A stretch of DNA of 64,000 nucleotides from Arcticibacter sp041902385 (lineage in GTDB: Bacteria > Bacteroidota > Bacteroidia > Sphingobacteriales > Sphingobacteriaceae), in contig NZ_CP169244.1 in assembly GCF_041902385.1 (NCBI RefSeq), positions 248,001-312,000 of the forward strand, in the 5' to 3' direction. Below the pieces are notes generated by a model. That model was not told the origin of the DNA. It ran no database searches and worked only from the letters and a program-made list of their open reading frames with translations. Each line of letters begins with the position of its first letter. The stretch's first letter is position 1. Positions 34,999 through 43,428 of the stretch are shown here, one piece after another. Both the position numbers and the translations under genes were made by a program.

Positions 34999-35490
34999 AT
35001 GCCATCATTTGATATTGTAAGCAAGATAGACGGACAGACCCTGGATAATGCCATCAACAACGCAAAGAAGGAGATCCTCAACCGTTACGACTTTAATGAT
35101 TCGAAGAGCACAGTGGAGCTCGACAAAAAAACCAACGAAATCACCATCGTGACCGAAAACGACATGCGTCTCAAAGCCATTCAAGACTCCATTATCTCCC
35201 GAATGGTAAAACAAAACCTCGATCCAAAATCGCTGGATATGGGAAAGGAACAGTATGCCTCAGGCAACATGATCAGGAAGGAGATCAAGATCAAGGAAGG
35301 GATCGACAAGGAAACATCAAAGAAGATCGTGAAGAAGATTAAAGACAGCGGGTTGAAAGTTCAGGCTTCCATCATGGACGATCAGGTACGCGTGCAGGGC
35401 AAAAAGATTGACGACCTGCAGAGCGTGATCGCCCTGCTCAGGGGAGACGATTTCGGACAACCACTTCAATACATCAACATGCGCAACTAG
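34999..35490 (+). CDS. YajQ family nucleotide/cyclic-di-GMP-binding protein
   Basis: A 163-residue two-subdomain ferredoxin-like protein: MPSFDIVSKIDGQTLDNAINNAKKE start, a central KEIKIKEGIDKETSKKIVKKIKDS and the C-terminal DDLQSVIALLRG. YajQ proteins bind nucleotides, and XC_3703 of Xanthomonas binds c-di-GMP and modulates a transcription factor; the role in Bacteroidota is not established. The frame begins at a TTG at 34978 inside the promoter element; the ATG at 34999 is the conserved start. Confidence 0.93.
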   Translation: MPSFDIVSKIDGQTLDNAINNAKKEILNRYDFNDSKSTVELDKKTNEITIVTENDMRLKAIQDSIISRMVKQNLDPKSLDMGKEQYASGNMIRKEIKIKEGIDKETSKKIVKKIKDSGLKVQASIMDDQVRVQGKKIDDLQSVIALLRGDDFGQPLQYINMRN

Positions 35491-35537
35491 GCAGGAGAAC
35501 CCTGCCCGCTCTCTGTTTTACTTATGCAACCACCAAT

Positions 35538-35957
35538 ATGATCCACATTTCAACCGACCCTGCGCTTCTCGATATTCAGGTCATCTACCACTTCCTCAGC
35601 AACAACTCCTACTGGGCTAAAAACATCCCGATGGATGTTGTCGAAAGAGCGATTGAAAACTCCCTGTGCTTTGGCGTCTACGATGGAGACGATCAAGTAG
35701 GTTTTGCCCGTGTGATCACCGATCATGCTACCTTTGCTTACCTTGCCGACGTCTTTATTGTGCCAGCCTACCGGGGCCGCGGCCTGTCGAAGAAAATGGT
35801 GAGCGCTATTCTCGAACATCCTTCACTGCAGGGGCTGCGCCGCTGGATGCTCGGCACTGCCGACGCGCATGGGCTCTATGAACAATTTGGCTTCAAGCCG
35901 CTGGCCAGGCCTGAACGCTTCCTGGAAATCAGCCGCCCCGACATCTACAACAAATAA
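35538..35957 (+). CDS. GNAT family N-acetyltransferase
   Basis: A 139-residue single-domain acetyltransferase. The acetyl-CoA pyrophosphate loop is in VIPAYRGRGLSKKMV (R/Q-x-x-G-x-G/A motif), preceded by FAYLADVFI and followed by WMLGTADAHGLYEQFGF, the usual last strand-helix pair. The acceptor is unknown. It follows yajQ by 47 bases and may be read from the same transcript. The 242 bases after it contain nothing I can support. Confidence 0.88.
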   Translation: MIHISTDPALLDIQVIYHFLSNNSYWAKNIPMDVVERAIENSLCFGVYDGDDQVGFARVITDHATFAYLADVFIVPAYRGRGLSKKMVSAILEHPSLQGLRRWMLGTADAHGLYEQFGFKPLARPERFLEISRPDIYNK

Positions 35958-36199
35958 ATCTTTCGCTAAACCTTTATCCCAGTAGCTTGTTTTTGAAGCG
36001 GAAACGCCTCACCTGTCTCCGCGGGCACGATCATCTATCAGCTCCGGGGCGTCCGACAATTTCTGATTGAAACGCTCTGCTCCAACACCCGGGCCTGGAT
36101 AGCCCCGGATAGCAAGAGATCGGGATCAAGCCGGAAAAGAGAAGACCAAAAGAGGGCGGCGCTCCCAACGATGCTTTTCACCCAAAACAACAGATACTG

Positions 36200-36655
36200 A
36201 TGAAATTAAAGACGGTTTTTGAACACAACGAAGAAATTCCGCGACCCTACACCTGCCTGGGCCCGAACATCAGCCCGCCCCTTGAGTTTGAAGACCTTCC
36301 TGCCGACACGCAAAGCCTTGTTCTGATCTTTGAAGACGTAGACGCTGCGCCCAAAGCATGGACACACTGGATGGTATTTAACATCCCGCCGGCTACGCTA
36401 AAGACAGAAGAAGGAACAATCCCCGAAGGAGCCGTTGAAGGGCTTGCCAACAACCACAGTTTCGGCTACGAAGGCCCTTGTCCACGGTACTTTCAGGGCA
36501 CGCACCACTATTGGTTCCGCCTGTACGCGCTCGACACCATGCTCGACCTGCCTGCGGAATCAGAAAGAGAGGATGTGGAGAATGCCATGCAAGGACACAT
36601 CCTGGAGAAAGCCGAACTGCTCGGCCTCTGCACTCGTCCTGACGATTTAGAGTAA
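36200..36655 (+). CDS. YbhB/YbcL family Raf kinase inhibitor-like (PEBP) protein
   Basis: A 151-residue PEBP-fold protein. The two conserved segments are DVDAAPKAWTHWMVFNIPP (residues about 46-64, with the anion-pocket DxD and H) and GYEGPCPRYFQGTHHYWFRLYALD. There is no signal peptide, so it is cytoplasmic. The bacterial family has no firm biochemical function. The start is the only sensible ATG. It lies 17 bases before the GT9 gene. Confidence 0.9.
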   Translation: MKLKTVFEHNEEIPRPYTCLGPNISPPLEFEDLPADTQSLVLIFEDVDAAPKAWTHWMVFNIPPATLKTEEGTIPEGAVEGLANNHSFGYEGPCPRYFQGTHHYWFRLYALDTMLDLPAESEREDVENAMQGHILEKAELLGLCTRPDDLE

Positions 36656-36672
36656 TTATCAATCATCTACCT

Positions 36673-37803
36673 ATGATTCATATTGCTGAGGCTAGGAAAA
36701 TAGCCGTCCTCAGGGCAAATGCTCTTGGAGATTTTATATTTATCCTCCCTGCCCTGCGTGCGCTCAGGGAGCGCTTTCCCGCCGCTGAAATTGTATTGCT
36801 CGGACGCCAGTGGCACAAGCAGTACCTCCAAAACCGGCCAGGGCCGGTAGACCGGGTAATTGTCGTGCCTCCGTACCAGGGCATCAGTGAGGCCGAAGGC
36901 TTCACCCCTGACCCGGCAGAGCTCGACCGCTTCTTCACCGAAATGCAGAAAGAAGAATTCGACATCGCATTCCAGCTGCATGGCGGAGGACGAAATTCCA
37001 ACCCCTTTATACTCAGATTGGGAGCAAAGCTTACCGTGGGACTCAAAACTCCGGATGCAGCATCCCTCGACATCAATGTGCCCTACATCTACTATTTCAG
37101 TGAAATGCTGCGCTATCTGGAAGTCGTTGCCCAGGTAGGCGCCAGAACGGAAATGCTCGAACCCGAGATTGCAGTAACCAACGAAGACAAGGCCCTTGCT
37201 GCAGAAGTGATTAAAGAGCCGGCAAAGCCGATAGCCGTGATCCATCCCGGGGCTTCCGACAGAAGGAGACACTGGCCTGCCGCCAACTTCGCCCGGCTAG
37301 CCGATGAACTTGTTAACCGGGGCTATGCAGTCTACGTCACCGGCATGCCGTTCGAATCGGCTGTTCTCGACGAGGTAGTGAGCTCCTCTGCACAGGGCTC
37401 GCAGCTCCATAAGCTCTGCGGAACCTTAAGCTTGTCGGGCATGACGGGACTGCTCGACGCAGCCGAACTTCTCATCTCAAACGATACTGGTCCGCTCCAT
37501 CTGGCCAGGGCCATGAAGACACCAACCCTGGGCATTTACTGGTGCGGGAACAGCATTACAGGTCTGCCCATGACCACGTCGCTCCATCGCTCGCTGCTTT
37601 CCTTCAAGATCGACTGCCCCCTTTGCGGCCTGTCGGCCAGAAAGTTCGGCACATCCGCAGATCCCAATACCTGCTTACACGACACCTCCTTTGTTGCCGA
37701 CGTAAGCATAGAAGAAGCACTGGAGACGCTTGACGAACTGCTCAGCTATTGCTCCCAAAGAAAAAGCGGCCTGCAGCCTGCAGAGGAATCAAGGGCCGCG
37801 TAG
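36673..37803 (+). CDS. Glycosyltransferase family 9 protein
   Basis: A 376-residue heptosyltransferase-like GT-B enzyme, second of its family in the window. The N-terminal IAVLRANALGDFIFILPALRAL is typical. The donor side has AVIHPGASDRRRHWPAANFARL and ISNDTGPLHLARAMKTPTLGIY. The C-terminus carries a Cys-containing segment (DCPLCGLSARKFGTSADPNTC) also seen in relatives. The following GT2 gene begins 14 bases past its stop, so a two-gene glycan operon is likely. Acceptor and sugar unknown. Confidence 0.9.
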   Translation: MIHIAEARKIAVLRANALGDFIFILPALRALRERFPAAEIVLLGRQWHKQYLQNRPGPVDRVIVVPPYQGISEAEGFTPDPAELDRFFTEMQKEEFDIAFQLHGGGRNSNPFILRLGAKLTVGLKTPDAASLDINVPYIYYFSEMLRYLEVVAQVGARTEMLEPEIAVTNEDKALAAEVIKEPAKPIAVIHPGASDRRRHWPAANFARLADELVNRGYAVYVTGMPFESAVLDEVVSSSAQGSQLHKLCGTLSLSGMTGLLDAAELLISNDTGPLHLARAMKTPTLGIYWCGNSITGLPMTTSLHRSLLSFKIDCPLCGLSARKFGTSADPNTCLHDTSFVADVSIEEALETLDELLSYCSQRKSGLQPAEESRAA

Positions 37804-37817
37804 CTATCGAACCAGGA

Positions 37818-38630
37818 ATGGAAGTATCAATATTAATCCCGACATATAACCGGGTGACCGCTCTGGCTGCCACCCTGACCGCCTTATGCGCGCAGACATT
37901 CAAAGATTTCAATGTCATTGTGGCCGACCAGGGCGAAGTCTCTGCAGCCAGTGACGGAACAATACAGACCGTTTGCCGCCTGCTCGAACTGCACGGAACA
38001 CCCGTACGTATCCATCAGAACTTTCCACGGCGGGGCATTGCGCAGCAAAGACAGTTCCTGCTTGACAAATCGGAAGGCAGATACTCGCTCTATATGGACG
38101 ACGACGTGATCCTTGAGCCCGATGTGGTCGAACGAATGCTGAAGGCGCTCAGGGAGGAGAATGCGGGCTTCGCCGGAATGGCACTGGTCGGCTTAAGCTA
38201 CTTCCATGATGTGAGGCCTCACCAGCAGCAGATTGAATTCTGGAACGGAATGGTAGAGCCCGAAAGGATACGTCCGCATACTCCGCAATGGAACCGCTAC
38301 CCCCTCCACAATGCTGCGAACATCCACCACGTAGCAGAAAAGCTTTCAATCAGCCCTAAGGAGCAGAGGAAGTATAAGGTGGCCTGGGTGGGCGGATGCA
38401 TTCTCTACGACACGCAAAAGCTAAGAGAAACCGGAGGCTTCAGCTTCTGGGAAGAGCTGCCTGCCGAACACTGCGGCGAAGATGTCCTCGCGCAGTTAAA
38501 GCTGATGGAGAAATACGGCGGGTTCGGCATTATCCCCTCCGGAGCTTACCACCTGGAGCTGCCTACCACCATTGAGAACCGGGAAGTGAACGCCCCCGAG
38601 TACTATTTCCAACAGGAAATATCTGAGTAG
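37818..38630 (+). CDS. Glycosyltransferase family 2 protein
   Basis: A 270-residue inverting GT-A enzyme: VSILIPTYNRVTALAATL at residues 3-20, then a metal-binding DDD in YMDDDVILEPDV (93-96) and the catalytic region GEDVLAQLKLMEKYG (ED motif). It resembles WcaA-type transferases and lacks membrane segments. The frame opens at 37749 within the GT9 gene, but the ATG at 37818 gives the exact start of the fold. It is probably co-expressed with the GT9 gene just upstream. Confidence 0.9.
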   Translation: MEVSILIPTYNRVTALAATLTALCAQTFKDFNVIVADQGEVSAASDGTIQTVCRLLELHGTPVRIHQNFPRRGIAQQRQFLLDKSEGRYSLYMDDDVILEPDVVERMLKALREENAGFAGMALVGLSYFHDVRPHQQQIEFWNGMVEPERIRPHTPQWNRYPLHNAANIHHVAEKLSISPKEQRKYKVAWVGGCILYDTQKLRETGGFSFWEELPAEHCGEDVLAQLKLMEKYGGFGIIPSGAYHLELPTTIENREVNAPEYYFQQEISE

Positions 38631-38688
38631 TGGCTGCATCACATTTTTAAAACTGACTTATATCATTTTTTTCCACATAGGCTCTTCG

Positions 38689-38696
38689 TATCTTTA
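38689..38696 (+). promoter_or_regulatory. Likely -7 element (TATCTTTA) before the universal stress protein gene
   Basis: TATCTTTA matches TAnnTTTG at seven of eight positions and lies 18 bases before the ATG at 38715. This is similar spacing to yajQ and rpoN. No convincing TTTG -33 box. Confidence 0.4.
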
Positions 38697-38714
38697 GGTA
38701 TAAACCCGAAAGAT

Positions 38715-39539
38715 ATGAAAACGATAATTGTAGCCACCGATTTTTCTAAAGATGCAAATAATGCACTCGAATATGCCGCATCTCTTGCGAAATGCATAAA
38801 TGCGAAGATTATCCTGTATAACTCTTTTATGCTTCCGGCACATGCGGCCAATACGCTGATGCCCGCGTCGGGAGTTGAAAAGATGATGGCATCCAACAAC
38901 GCGACACTTGAGTACACAGCGTTAAAGATCTCCTGCACCCATGGTGTAAAAGTGGAATGGGAAAGTAATATCGGCAACATCGAGGAAGAACTCGATCTGC
39001 TGGTAGAGAAGCACCAGGCCGATCTGGTGGTACTGGGTATGCGGGGCAACTCACTCGACCAAAAGCTGTTTGGTAACACCACCACCTCCGTGATCCGCCA
39101 TGCCAAATATCCCGTTCTGGTCGTTCCACAAAGCGTCACCTTTAACGGCATACACAAGATTCTTTTTGCATGCGACAATAACTGCCAGTTCAACCTGGCA
39201 ACTCTTAAAAAGCTGAACGAAGTAGCTTCAGACCTCCAGGCAGAGGTGCTTGTCCTCCACGTTGAAAAAGCAAAGAAGCTGGTTGCTGAAACCGTTCCTG
39301 CCGAAGCCGGTGCACACGGCGAACTCGAATACCACCTTGAAGGAATTAACCACTCGTATCATGATATTGACGGCTGTTCTGTCATTAAAGGTATCGAGCG
39401 GGGCATCAAGGAACAAAAAGCAGATATGCTGGTGATGGTGCCTCAGCGCTATGGCTTCTGGAACTCCATCGTTCATAAAAGCAAAACCTGCGAAATGGCG
39501 GCAAGGAGCAGCGTGCCCCTGCTTTCCATTCCAAATTAA
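38715..39539 (+). CDS. Tandem-domain universal stress protein
   Basis: A 274-residue protein of two UspA folds. The first (residues 1-142) has TIIVATDFSKDANNALEYAASLA and the nucleotide-binding G-x2-G-x9-G(S/T) pattern in VLGMRGNSLDQKLFGNTTT. The second domain (about 149-274) starts KILFACDNNCQFN and lacks that motif, ending SSVPLLSIPN. Such tandem Usps are common in Bacteroidota and are cytoplasmic stress or energy-status proteins. A strong terminator follows, so it is monocistronic. Confidence 0.9.
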   Translation: MKTIIVATDFSKDANNALEYAASLAKCINAKIILYNSFMLPAHAANTLMPASGVEKMMASNNATLEYTALKISCTHGVKVEWESNIGNIEEELDLLVEKHQADLVVLGMRGNSLDQKLFGNTTTSVIRHAKYPVLVVPQSVTFNGIHKILFACDNNCQFNLATLKKLNEVASDLQAEVLVLHVEKAKKLVAETVPAEAGAHGELEYHLEGINHSYHDIDGCSVIKGIERGIKEQKADMLVMVPQRYGFWNSIVHKSKTCEMAARSSVPLLSIPN

Positions 39540-39559
39540 AAGACCACCGAGACAACATA

Positions 39560-39596
39560 AAGAAGCCGCTTCCTTAACAGAGCGGCTTCTTTTTTC
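39560..39596 (+). terminator. Intrinsic terminator after the universal stress protein gene
   Basis: AAGAAGCCGCT pairs with AGCGGCTTCTT across a 10-base loop and is followed by TTTTTC. It lies 20 bases after the stop codon. Confidence 0.88.
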
Positions 39597-39732
39597 AGAA
39601 AAACTCTCGTGAATTGCGTCTCAAAAGGGACTGAAAGCTGGCGGAACGTTTTTGCCGGCCGTTAAACCTGGCGAAGTGACCTCATGAAGGCCTCCCTTCC
39701 TTTCCCTGCCCGGCAATTGCGTTCAATCCTGC

Positions 39733-39948
39733 TTAACTCAGCTTTTCGATGTTAAACCCGACACCTTTCACCACTTCCTCAACAGCCTCTGCCGGCACGC
39801 CGTCTTCAGCTTCAACATTGAGGATCTTGGATGGATTGTTCGTGTCCACTTCCCAGCTGATCACACCTTGAAGCTTGTTAATGGCTGGTGTCACCTTTTC
39901 AACACAGCCTGAACAATTGATATTGGTCTTAAACGCATACCTATTCAT
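39733..39948 (-). CDS. Heavy-metal-associated (HMA) domain protein, copper-chaperone-like
   Basis: A 71-residue single HMA domain with the metal-binding C-x-x-C in INCSGCVEKV (residues 10-19) and a ferredoxin-like beta-alpha-beta pattern. The CxxC loop is NCSGC instead of the classical MxCxxC. It lies 63 bases downstream of copA on the same strand and probably delivers Cu(I) to that pump; the metal is inferred from context. Confidence 0.85.
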   Translation of the reverse strand: MNRYAFKTNINCSGCVEKVTPAINKLQGVISWEVDTNNPSKILNVEAEDGVPAEAVEEVVKGVGFNIEKLS

Positions 39949-40011
39949 AATTCTCTTTTTTTAAAAGTTTACAATTTATTTTACTGATTTAACTTATTTA
40001 TGGCGTAGTCC

Positions 40012-42231
40012 CTAAAGGGAGGCGAACTTCAGTCGCAGACTATTGGTCACCACGCTTACACTGCTCAGGGCCATTGCCGCACCTGCAATCATGGGGTTGA
40101 GCATAAAGCCATTGACCGGAAACAAGATACCGGCTGCCAAAGGGATGCCAATAAGATTATAAATAAAGGCCCAGAACAGGTTCTGCCTGATGACAGCCGT
40201 CGTTTTGCGCGACAGGCTGATGGCTTTAGGAATTTGCAGCAGATCGGAAGAGATCAGCGTGATCTTTGCCACATCCATGGCAATATCAGTTCCGCGCCCC
40301 ATGGCGATGCTCACATCGGCCTGTGCCAGCGCCTGGCTGTCGTTGATCCCGTCTCCCACCATGGCAACCTTTTTTCCCTTTCCCTGCATGGCCTTAACAA
40401 AATCTGCCTTGTCGTCTGGCAGCACTTCTGCCTGAAAATGGGGGATACCGGCTTTTCTCGCCACCGCTTCAGCGGTTTTGCTGTTGTCGCCGGTGAGCAT
40501 ATACACGTCCACCCCAGCCGCCTTTAGCTGTCTGATCGCCTCAGGAGTGCTGGCTTTGATACGGTCGGATATCGCCACAACAGCCAGCGCCTCTTCCTGG
40601 TCAGCAAACCAGATCACCGTATAAGCTTCCGCCAGCCATTCTTCAGCCCTTGCCGCCAGTGCGGCATCCACCTTCACACCATACGACCCGATCAGCTTCC
40701 TGTTGCCGGCATAATAGTTCCTCCCTGCATACTCCGCCTCAATTCCCCCGCCAGTAATACTCTGAAAATGCGGGAGCAAGACATCGCCGGGAGTATCTCC
40801 GCGGAGATGCTTCACTACAGCCTCTGCCAGGGGGTGCTCTGAGCGGCTTTCCATGGCATGAAGCACGCCCTTAAGCTCTGCCTCCTTCACACCGCTCTTC
40901 CAAACCATGCTGACCACTTCGGGCCGGCCCTCTGTAATGGTCCCGGTTTTGTCGAGCACGATCACATCAACAGCCTTCGCCTGTTCCAGACTTTCAGCGT
41001 CCTTGATCAGGATGCCATGTTCTGCACCCTTGCCAACTCCCACCATAATAGCCGTAGGCGTTGCCAGTCCGAGTGCACAGGGGCAGGCAATAACCAGAAC
41101 CGTCACCATGGCCATAAGTCCCTGGGTGAAGCCGTTGTCCCCGCCGAGGACCACCCAGCAGAGGAAGCTCAGCAGGGCAATGCCGATCACTACCGGCACA
41201 AAGATCCCCGCTATTTTATCTACGAGCTTCTGCACGGGCGCTTTACTTCCCTGTGCATCCTGCACCATTTGAATGATATGGGCCAGCAGGGTGTCTTTCC
41301 CCACCTTCTGAGCGACAAAACGAAAGTTACCCTTCTGATTGATGGTGCCCGCCAGCACCGCAGATCCCTTTTCTTTCAGCACCGCAACCGGCTCGCCCGA
41401 CACCATGCTCTCATCCACATAAGAAGAGCCCGAAACCACCTCGCCATCCACGGGAATGCGCTCGCCCGGTTTCACCTGCAAGATATCGCCTGCGTTTACA
41501 AACTCCAGCGGCACCTCCTCTTCAGTACCCTGCGGAGAGATGCGCACTACGTTCTTCGGCTGCAGGCCCATTAACTTTTTGATAGCCGAAGAGGTATTCG
41601 ACTTTGCATTATCTTCCAGCAGACGTCCCAGCAGGATAAAGGCAATTACCACCGCTGCCGCTTCAAAATAGACGTGAGCTTCCAGTCCCCGGCTTTCCCA
41701 GAACGCAGGATAAAGGGTATTGAAAACACTGAACAGGTAGGCGATACCGGTGCTCAGCGCAACCAGCGTATCCATATTGGCCGAACCATGTCGTGCCTGC
41801 TTCCAGGCGTTAGCAAAAAACTGGCGTCCGAAGATAAGCACCACCGGAGTCGACAGCGCCCACATGATGTAATGCGCATACGGCATATGCATGAAGAACA
41901 TGCCGATGACCACCAGCGGAACGGAGAACACCGCCGCCCACTTCACTTTCGACTTTAGCTGCGCCAGCTTATGTTCATGCTCTTTCTCCAGCGATTCAGC
42001 TACATCCCTGCTTTTTTCAATGATCAGGTCGTAACCTACCGACTGCACCGCCTGCTTCAGCTCTTCCGGATTAGTAGCTGCGGGGTCGTACTCCACAGCA
42101 GCTGTATTGCTGGCGAAATTCACACCTGCATATAACACGCCCTTCTGTGCCTTCAATATCGTTTCGGCACTGGACGCGCAGGAAGCACAGCTCAATCCGG
42201 TAACCGGGTAATTTTCTTTTATAGTACTCAT
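40012..42231 (-). CDS. copA: Copper-translocating P-type ATPase
   Basis: A 739-residue P1B-type ATPase. One N-terminal HMA domain carries LSCASCASSAE. The membrane metal site is IACPCALGLATP (CPC), the phosphorylation site DKTGTITEGRP, the nucleotide-binding HP motif SRSEHPLAEA and the hinge VGDGINDSQAL. The YN and MxxSS-like residues of helices 7 and 8 (IYNLIGIPLA and AMALSSVSVV) assign it to Cu(I) exporters. The frame opens eight codons earlier, but MSTIKENYPVTGLS at 42231 is the natural start. The HMA protein follows. Confidence 0.93.
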   Translation of the reverse strand: MSTIKENYPVTGLSCASCASSAETILKAQKGVLYAGVNFASNTAAVEYDPAATNPEELKQAVQSVGYDLIIEKSRDVAESLEKEHEHKLAQLKSKVKWAAVFSVPLVVIGMFFMHMPYAHYIMWALSTPVVLIFGRQFFANAWKQARHGSANMDTLVALSTGIAYLFSVFNTLYPAFWESRGLEAHVYFEAAAVVIAFILLGRLLEDNAKSNTSSAIKKLMGLQPKNVVRISPQGTEEEVPLEFVNAGDILQVKPGERIPVDGEVVSGSSYVDESMVSGEPVAVLKEKGSAVLAGTINQKGNFRFVAQKVGKDTLLAHIIQMVQDAQGSKAPVQKLVDKIAGIFVPVVIGIALLSFLCWVVLGGDNGFTQGLMAMVTVLVIACPCALGLATPTAIMVGVGKGAEHGILIKDAESLEQAKAVDVIVLDKTGTITEGRPEVVSMVWKSGVKEAELKGVLHAMESRSEHPLAEAVVKHLRGDTPGDVLLPHFQSITGGGIEAEYAGRNYYAGNRKLIGSYGVKVDAALAARAEEWLAEAYTVIWFADQEEALAVVAISDRIKASTPEAIRQLKAAGVDVYMLTGDNSKTAEAVARKAGIPHFQAEVLPDDKADFVKAMQGKGKKVAMVGDGINDSQALAQADVSIAMGRGTDIAMDVAKITLISSDLLQIPKAISLSRKTTAVIRQNLFWAFIYNLIGIPLAAGILFPVNGFMLNPMIAGAAMALSSVSVVTNSLRLKFASL

Positions 42232-42241
42232 ATATCTTCCT

Positions 42242-42260
42242 TTTGTACTATACAAATGTC
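42242..42260 (-). promoter_or_regulatory. Palindrome and cop-box-like site upstream of copA
   Basis: TTTGTA-CTA-TACAAA (42242-42256) is a perfect inverted repeat 10 bases before the copA ATG. Its right half overlaps TACAAATGTC, nine of ten bases of the CopY operator TACAnnTGTA. BlaI/CopY-type repressors are common in Bacteroidota, but none is encoded nearby, so the regulator is a guess. Confidence 0.4.
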
Positions 42261-42321
42261 CGGTTGTTCCGGGTATTCCCCTTACATAATTTTTGAAAAG
42301 GTTTATATAATTACAGAGCCC

Positions 42322-42756
42322 TTACAGCTCCATAATGTCCTCATTCCACAACTCCGGCTTTTCCTGAATAAAATCATTCATCATATCGATGCACTCCTGC
42401 AGATCCAGGTCGACCACTTCCACACCCTGCGATACCAGAAAGTCCTTTGCTCCGGGAAAGGTCCTCGACTCACCTACAATCACTTTTGGGATCTTGAACT
42501 GAACGATAGTCCCGGCGCACATGTAGCAGGGCATCAGGGTTGAATAGATCACGGTACCGCGGTAGCTTCCGATCCTGCCGGCATTATTCAAACAGTCCAT
42601 CTCACCATGCAGGATGGGATTATTTTCCTGCACGCGCTTATTGTGACCGCTGGCCACCACTTTTCCGTCTTTCACCAGAACCGAGCCAATCGGAATACCC
42701 CCTTCAGCAAGTCCCTTTTTGGCTTCTTCTATTGCCAGTCTCATAAATTCGTCCAT
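42322..42756 (-). CDS. Nucleoside/cytosine deaminase, FCY1-like
   Basis: A 144-residue zinc deaminase of the CDA fold. The metal site is HGEMDCLNNAGR (His/Glu) and MPCYMCAG (two Cys). The closest resemblance I can recall is yeast cytosine deaminase Fcy1: the PIGSVLVKDGKV start, GRIGSYRGT, VGESRTFPGAKDFL and especially the C-terminal FIQEKPELWNEDI, equivalent to the Fcy1 segment that closes the active site and contacts cytosine through Asp. TadA-type tRNA deaminases lack this end. Cytosine to uracil salvage is therefore the likely reaction. It lies 90 bases upstream of copA but is unrelated in function. Confidence 0.82.
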   Translation of the reverse strand: MDEFMRLAIEEAKKGLAEGGIPIGSVLVKDGKVVASGHNKRVQENNPILHGEMDCLNNAGRIGSYRGTVIYSTLMPCYMCAGTIVQFKIPKVIVGESRTFPGAKDFLVSQGVEVVDLDLQECIDMMNDFIQEKPELWNEDIMEL

Positions 42757-42763
42757 CGCGTAA

Positions 42764-42771
42764 TACTTTTG
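42764..42771 (+). promoter_or_regulatory. -7 element (TACTTTTG) before the 67-residue protein gene
   Basis: TACTTTTG fits TAnnTTTG exactly and lies 73 bases before the ATG at 42844, immediately outside the divergent deaminase start. No good -33 box is seen. Confidence 0.45.
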
Positions 42772-42843
42772 GTTTCGATAAAACTACGTATTTCAGGTAA
42801 ACCTTTCAGGAAATTTAAAGTTTATAGAGCTTAAAAGAAGCCT

Positions 42844-43047
42844 ATGAAACGCGCACATACAGACGAAGAGATTATACAGGCAGCCTCGCAAAAAAGTAAA
42901 ACAGAGGTTGCAGGTACCGACGACAAGATTGACATCGCCGTCGACCTCGACGACAGTCACGGGGTTTGCCACACATATGTGGTCACTTATAAAAAAGAGG
43001 GCGATCAGTGGAGCCCTGCCCAGGTAAGCGAACTGAGTTCCCTTTAA
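42844..43047 (+). CDS. Small hypothetical protein (67 residues)
   Basis: A 67-residue acidic protein, not recognised. It has no signal peptide or membrane segment. An N-terminal helix (THTDEEIIQAASQKS-like) is followed by a predicted beta-rich part (DKIDIAVDLDDSHGVCHTYVVTYKKEG). An exact -7 element lies upstream, supporting expression. Composition looks coding and no frame on the other strand competes. Confidence 0.65.
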   Translation: MKRAHTDEEIIQAASQKSKTEVAGTDDKIDIAVDLDDSHGVCHTYVVTYKKEGDQWSPAQVSELSSL

Positions 43048-43111
43048 ACGCTTCTGGAATGTAACCGGCTATTTACAGGTTCGATATGCGTGCGCACTGG
43101 TAGCAGGATCA

Positions 43112-43183
43112 GTGCGGGGTGACTGCGGTTAAACATCAGAAAAACCGGAGTGAACCCGCACTCAACCCGGACTCACCCCGCAC
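43112..43183. repeat. Inverted repeat with 11-bp tandem units, shared with a site near 2.03 kb
   Basis: GTGCGGGGTGA (43112-43122) is inverted as TCACCCCGCAC (43173-43183). Between them run 11-base units ACCCGCACTCA and ACCCGGACTCA; 22 bases (43154-43175) are identical to 2030-2051. The rest of this 381-base gap (43048-43428) contains a -7 element but no gene I can support. Confidence 0.7.
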
Positions 43184-43308
43184 GCAGCAGGTCTTTGAAC
43201 CGAACATGAAACGGCTTTGGTACCTTCCGGTTTAATCCAGCTGGCAAGGAATTGTCTGTTAAAGATCGTACATCTTCTCTGTCCTGCAAAAAACAATTTA
43301 TCTTTCCT

Positions 43309-43316
43309 TATATTTG
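43309..43316 (+). promoter_or_regulatory. -7 element (TATATTTG) before the four-helix-bundle protein gene
   Basis: TATATTTG is an exact TAnnTTTG match 112 bases before the ATG at 43429, so the mRNA would have a leader of about 100 bases. Confidence 0.45.
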
Positions 43317-43428
43317 TATTAGTACGGCAACCGTTATATATCCTGTTCATAACCAGGAACTAACCAACGCAGAACGACGGCCGGCTTTTTCTGGAAACCT
43401 GTTTTTAAATTTTCCGTAGGAGACGATT

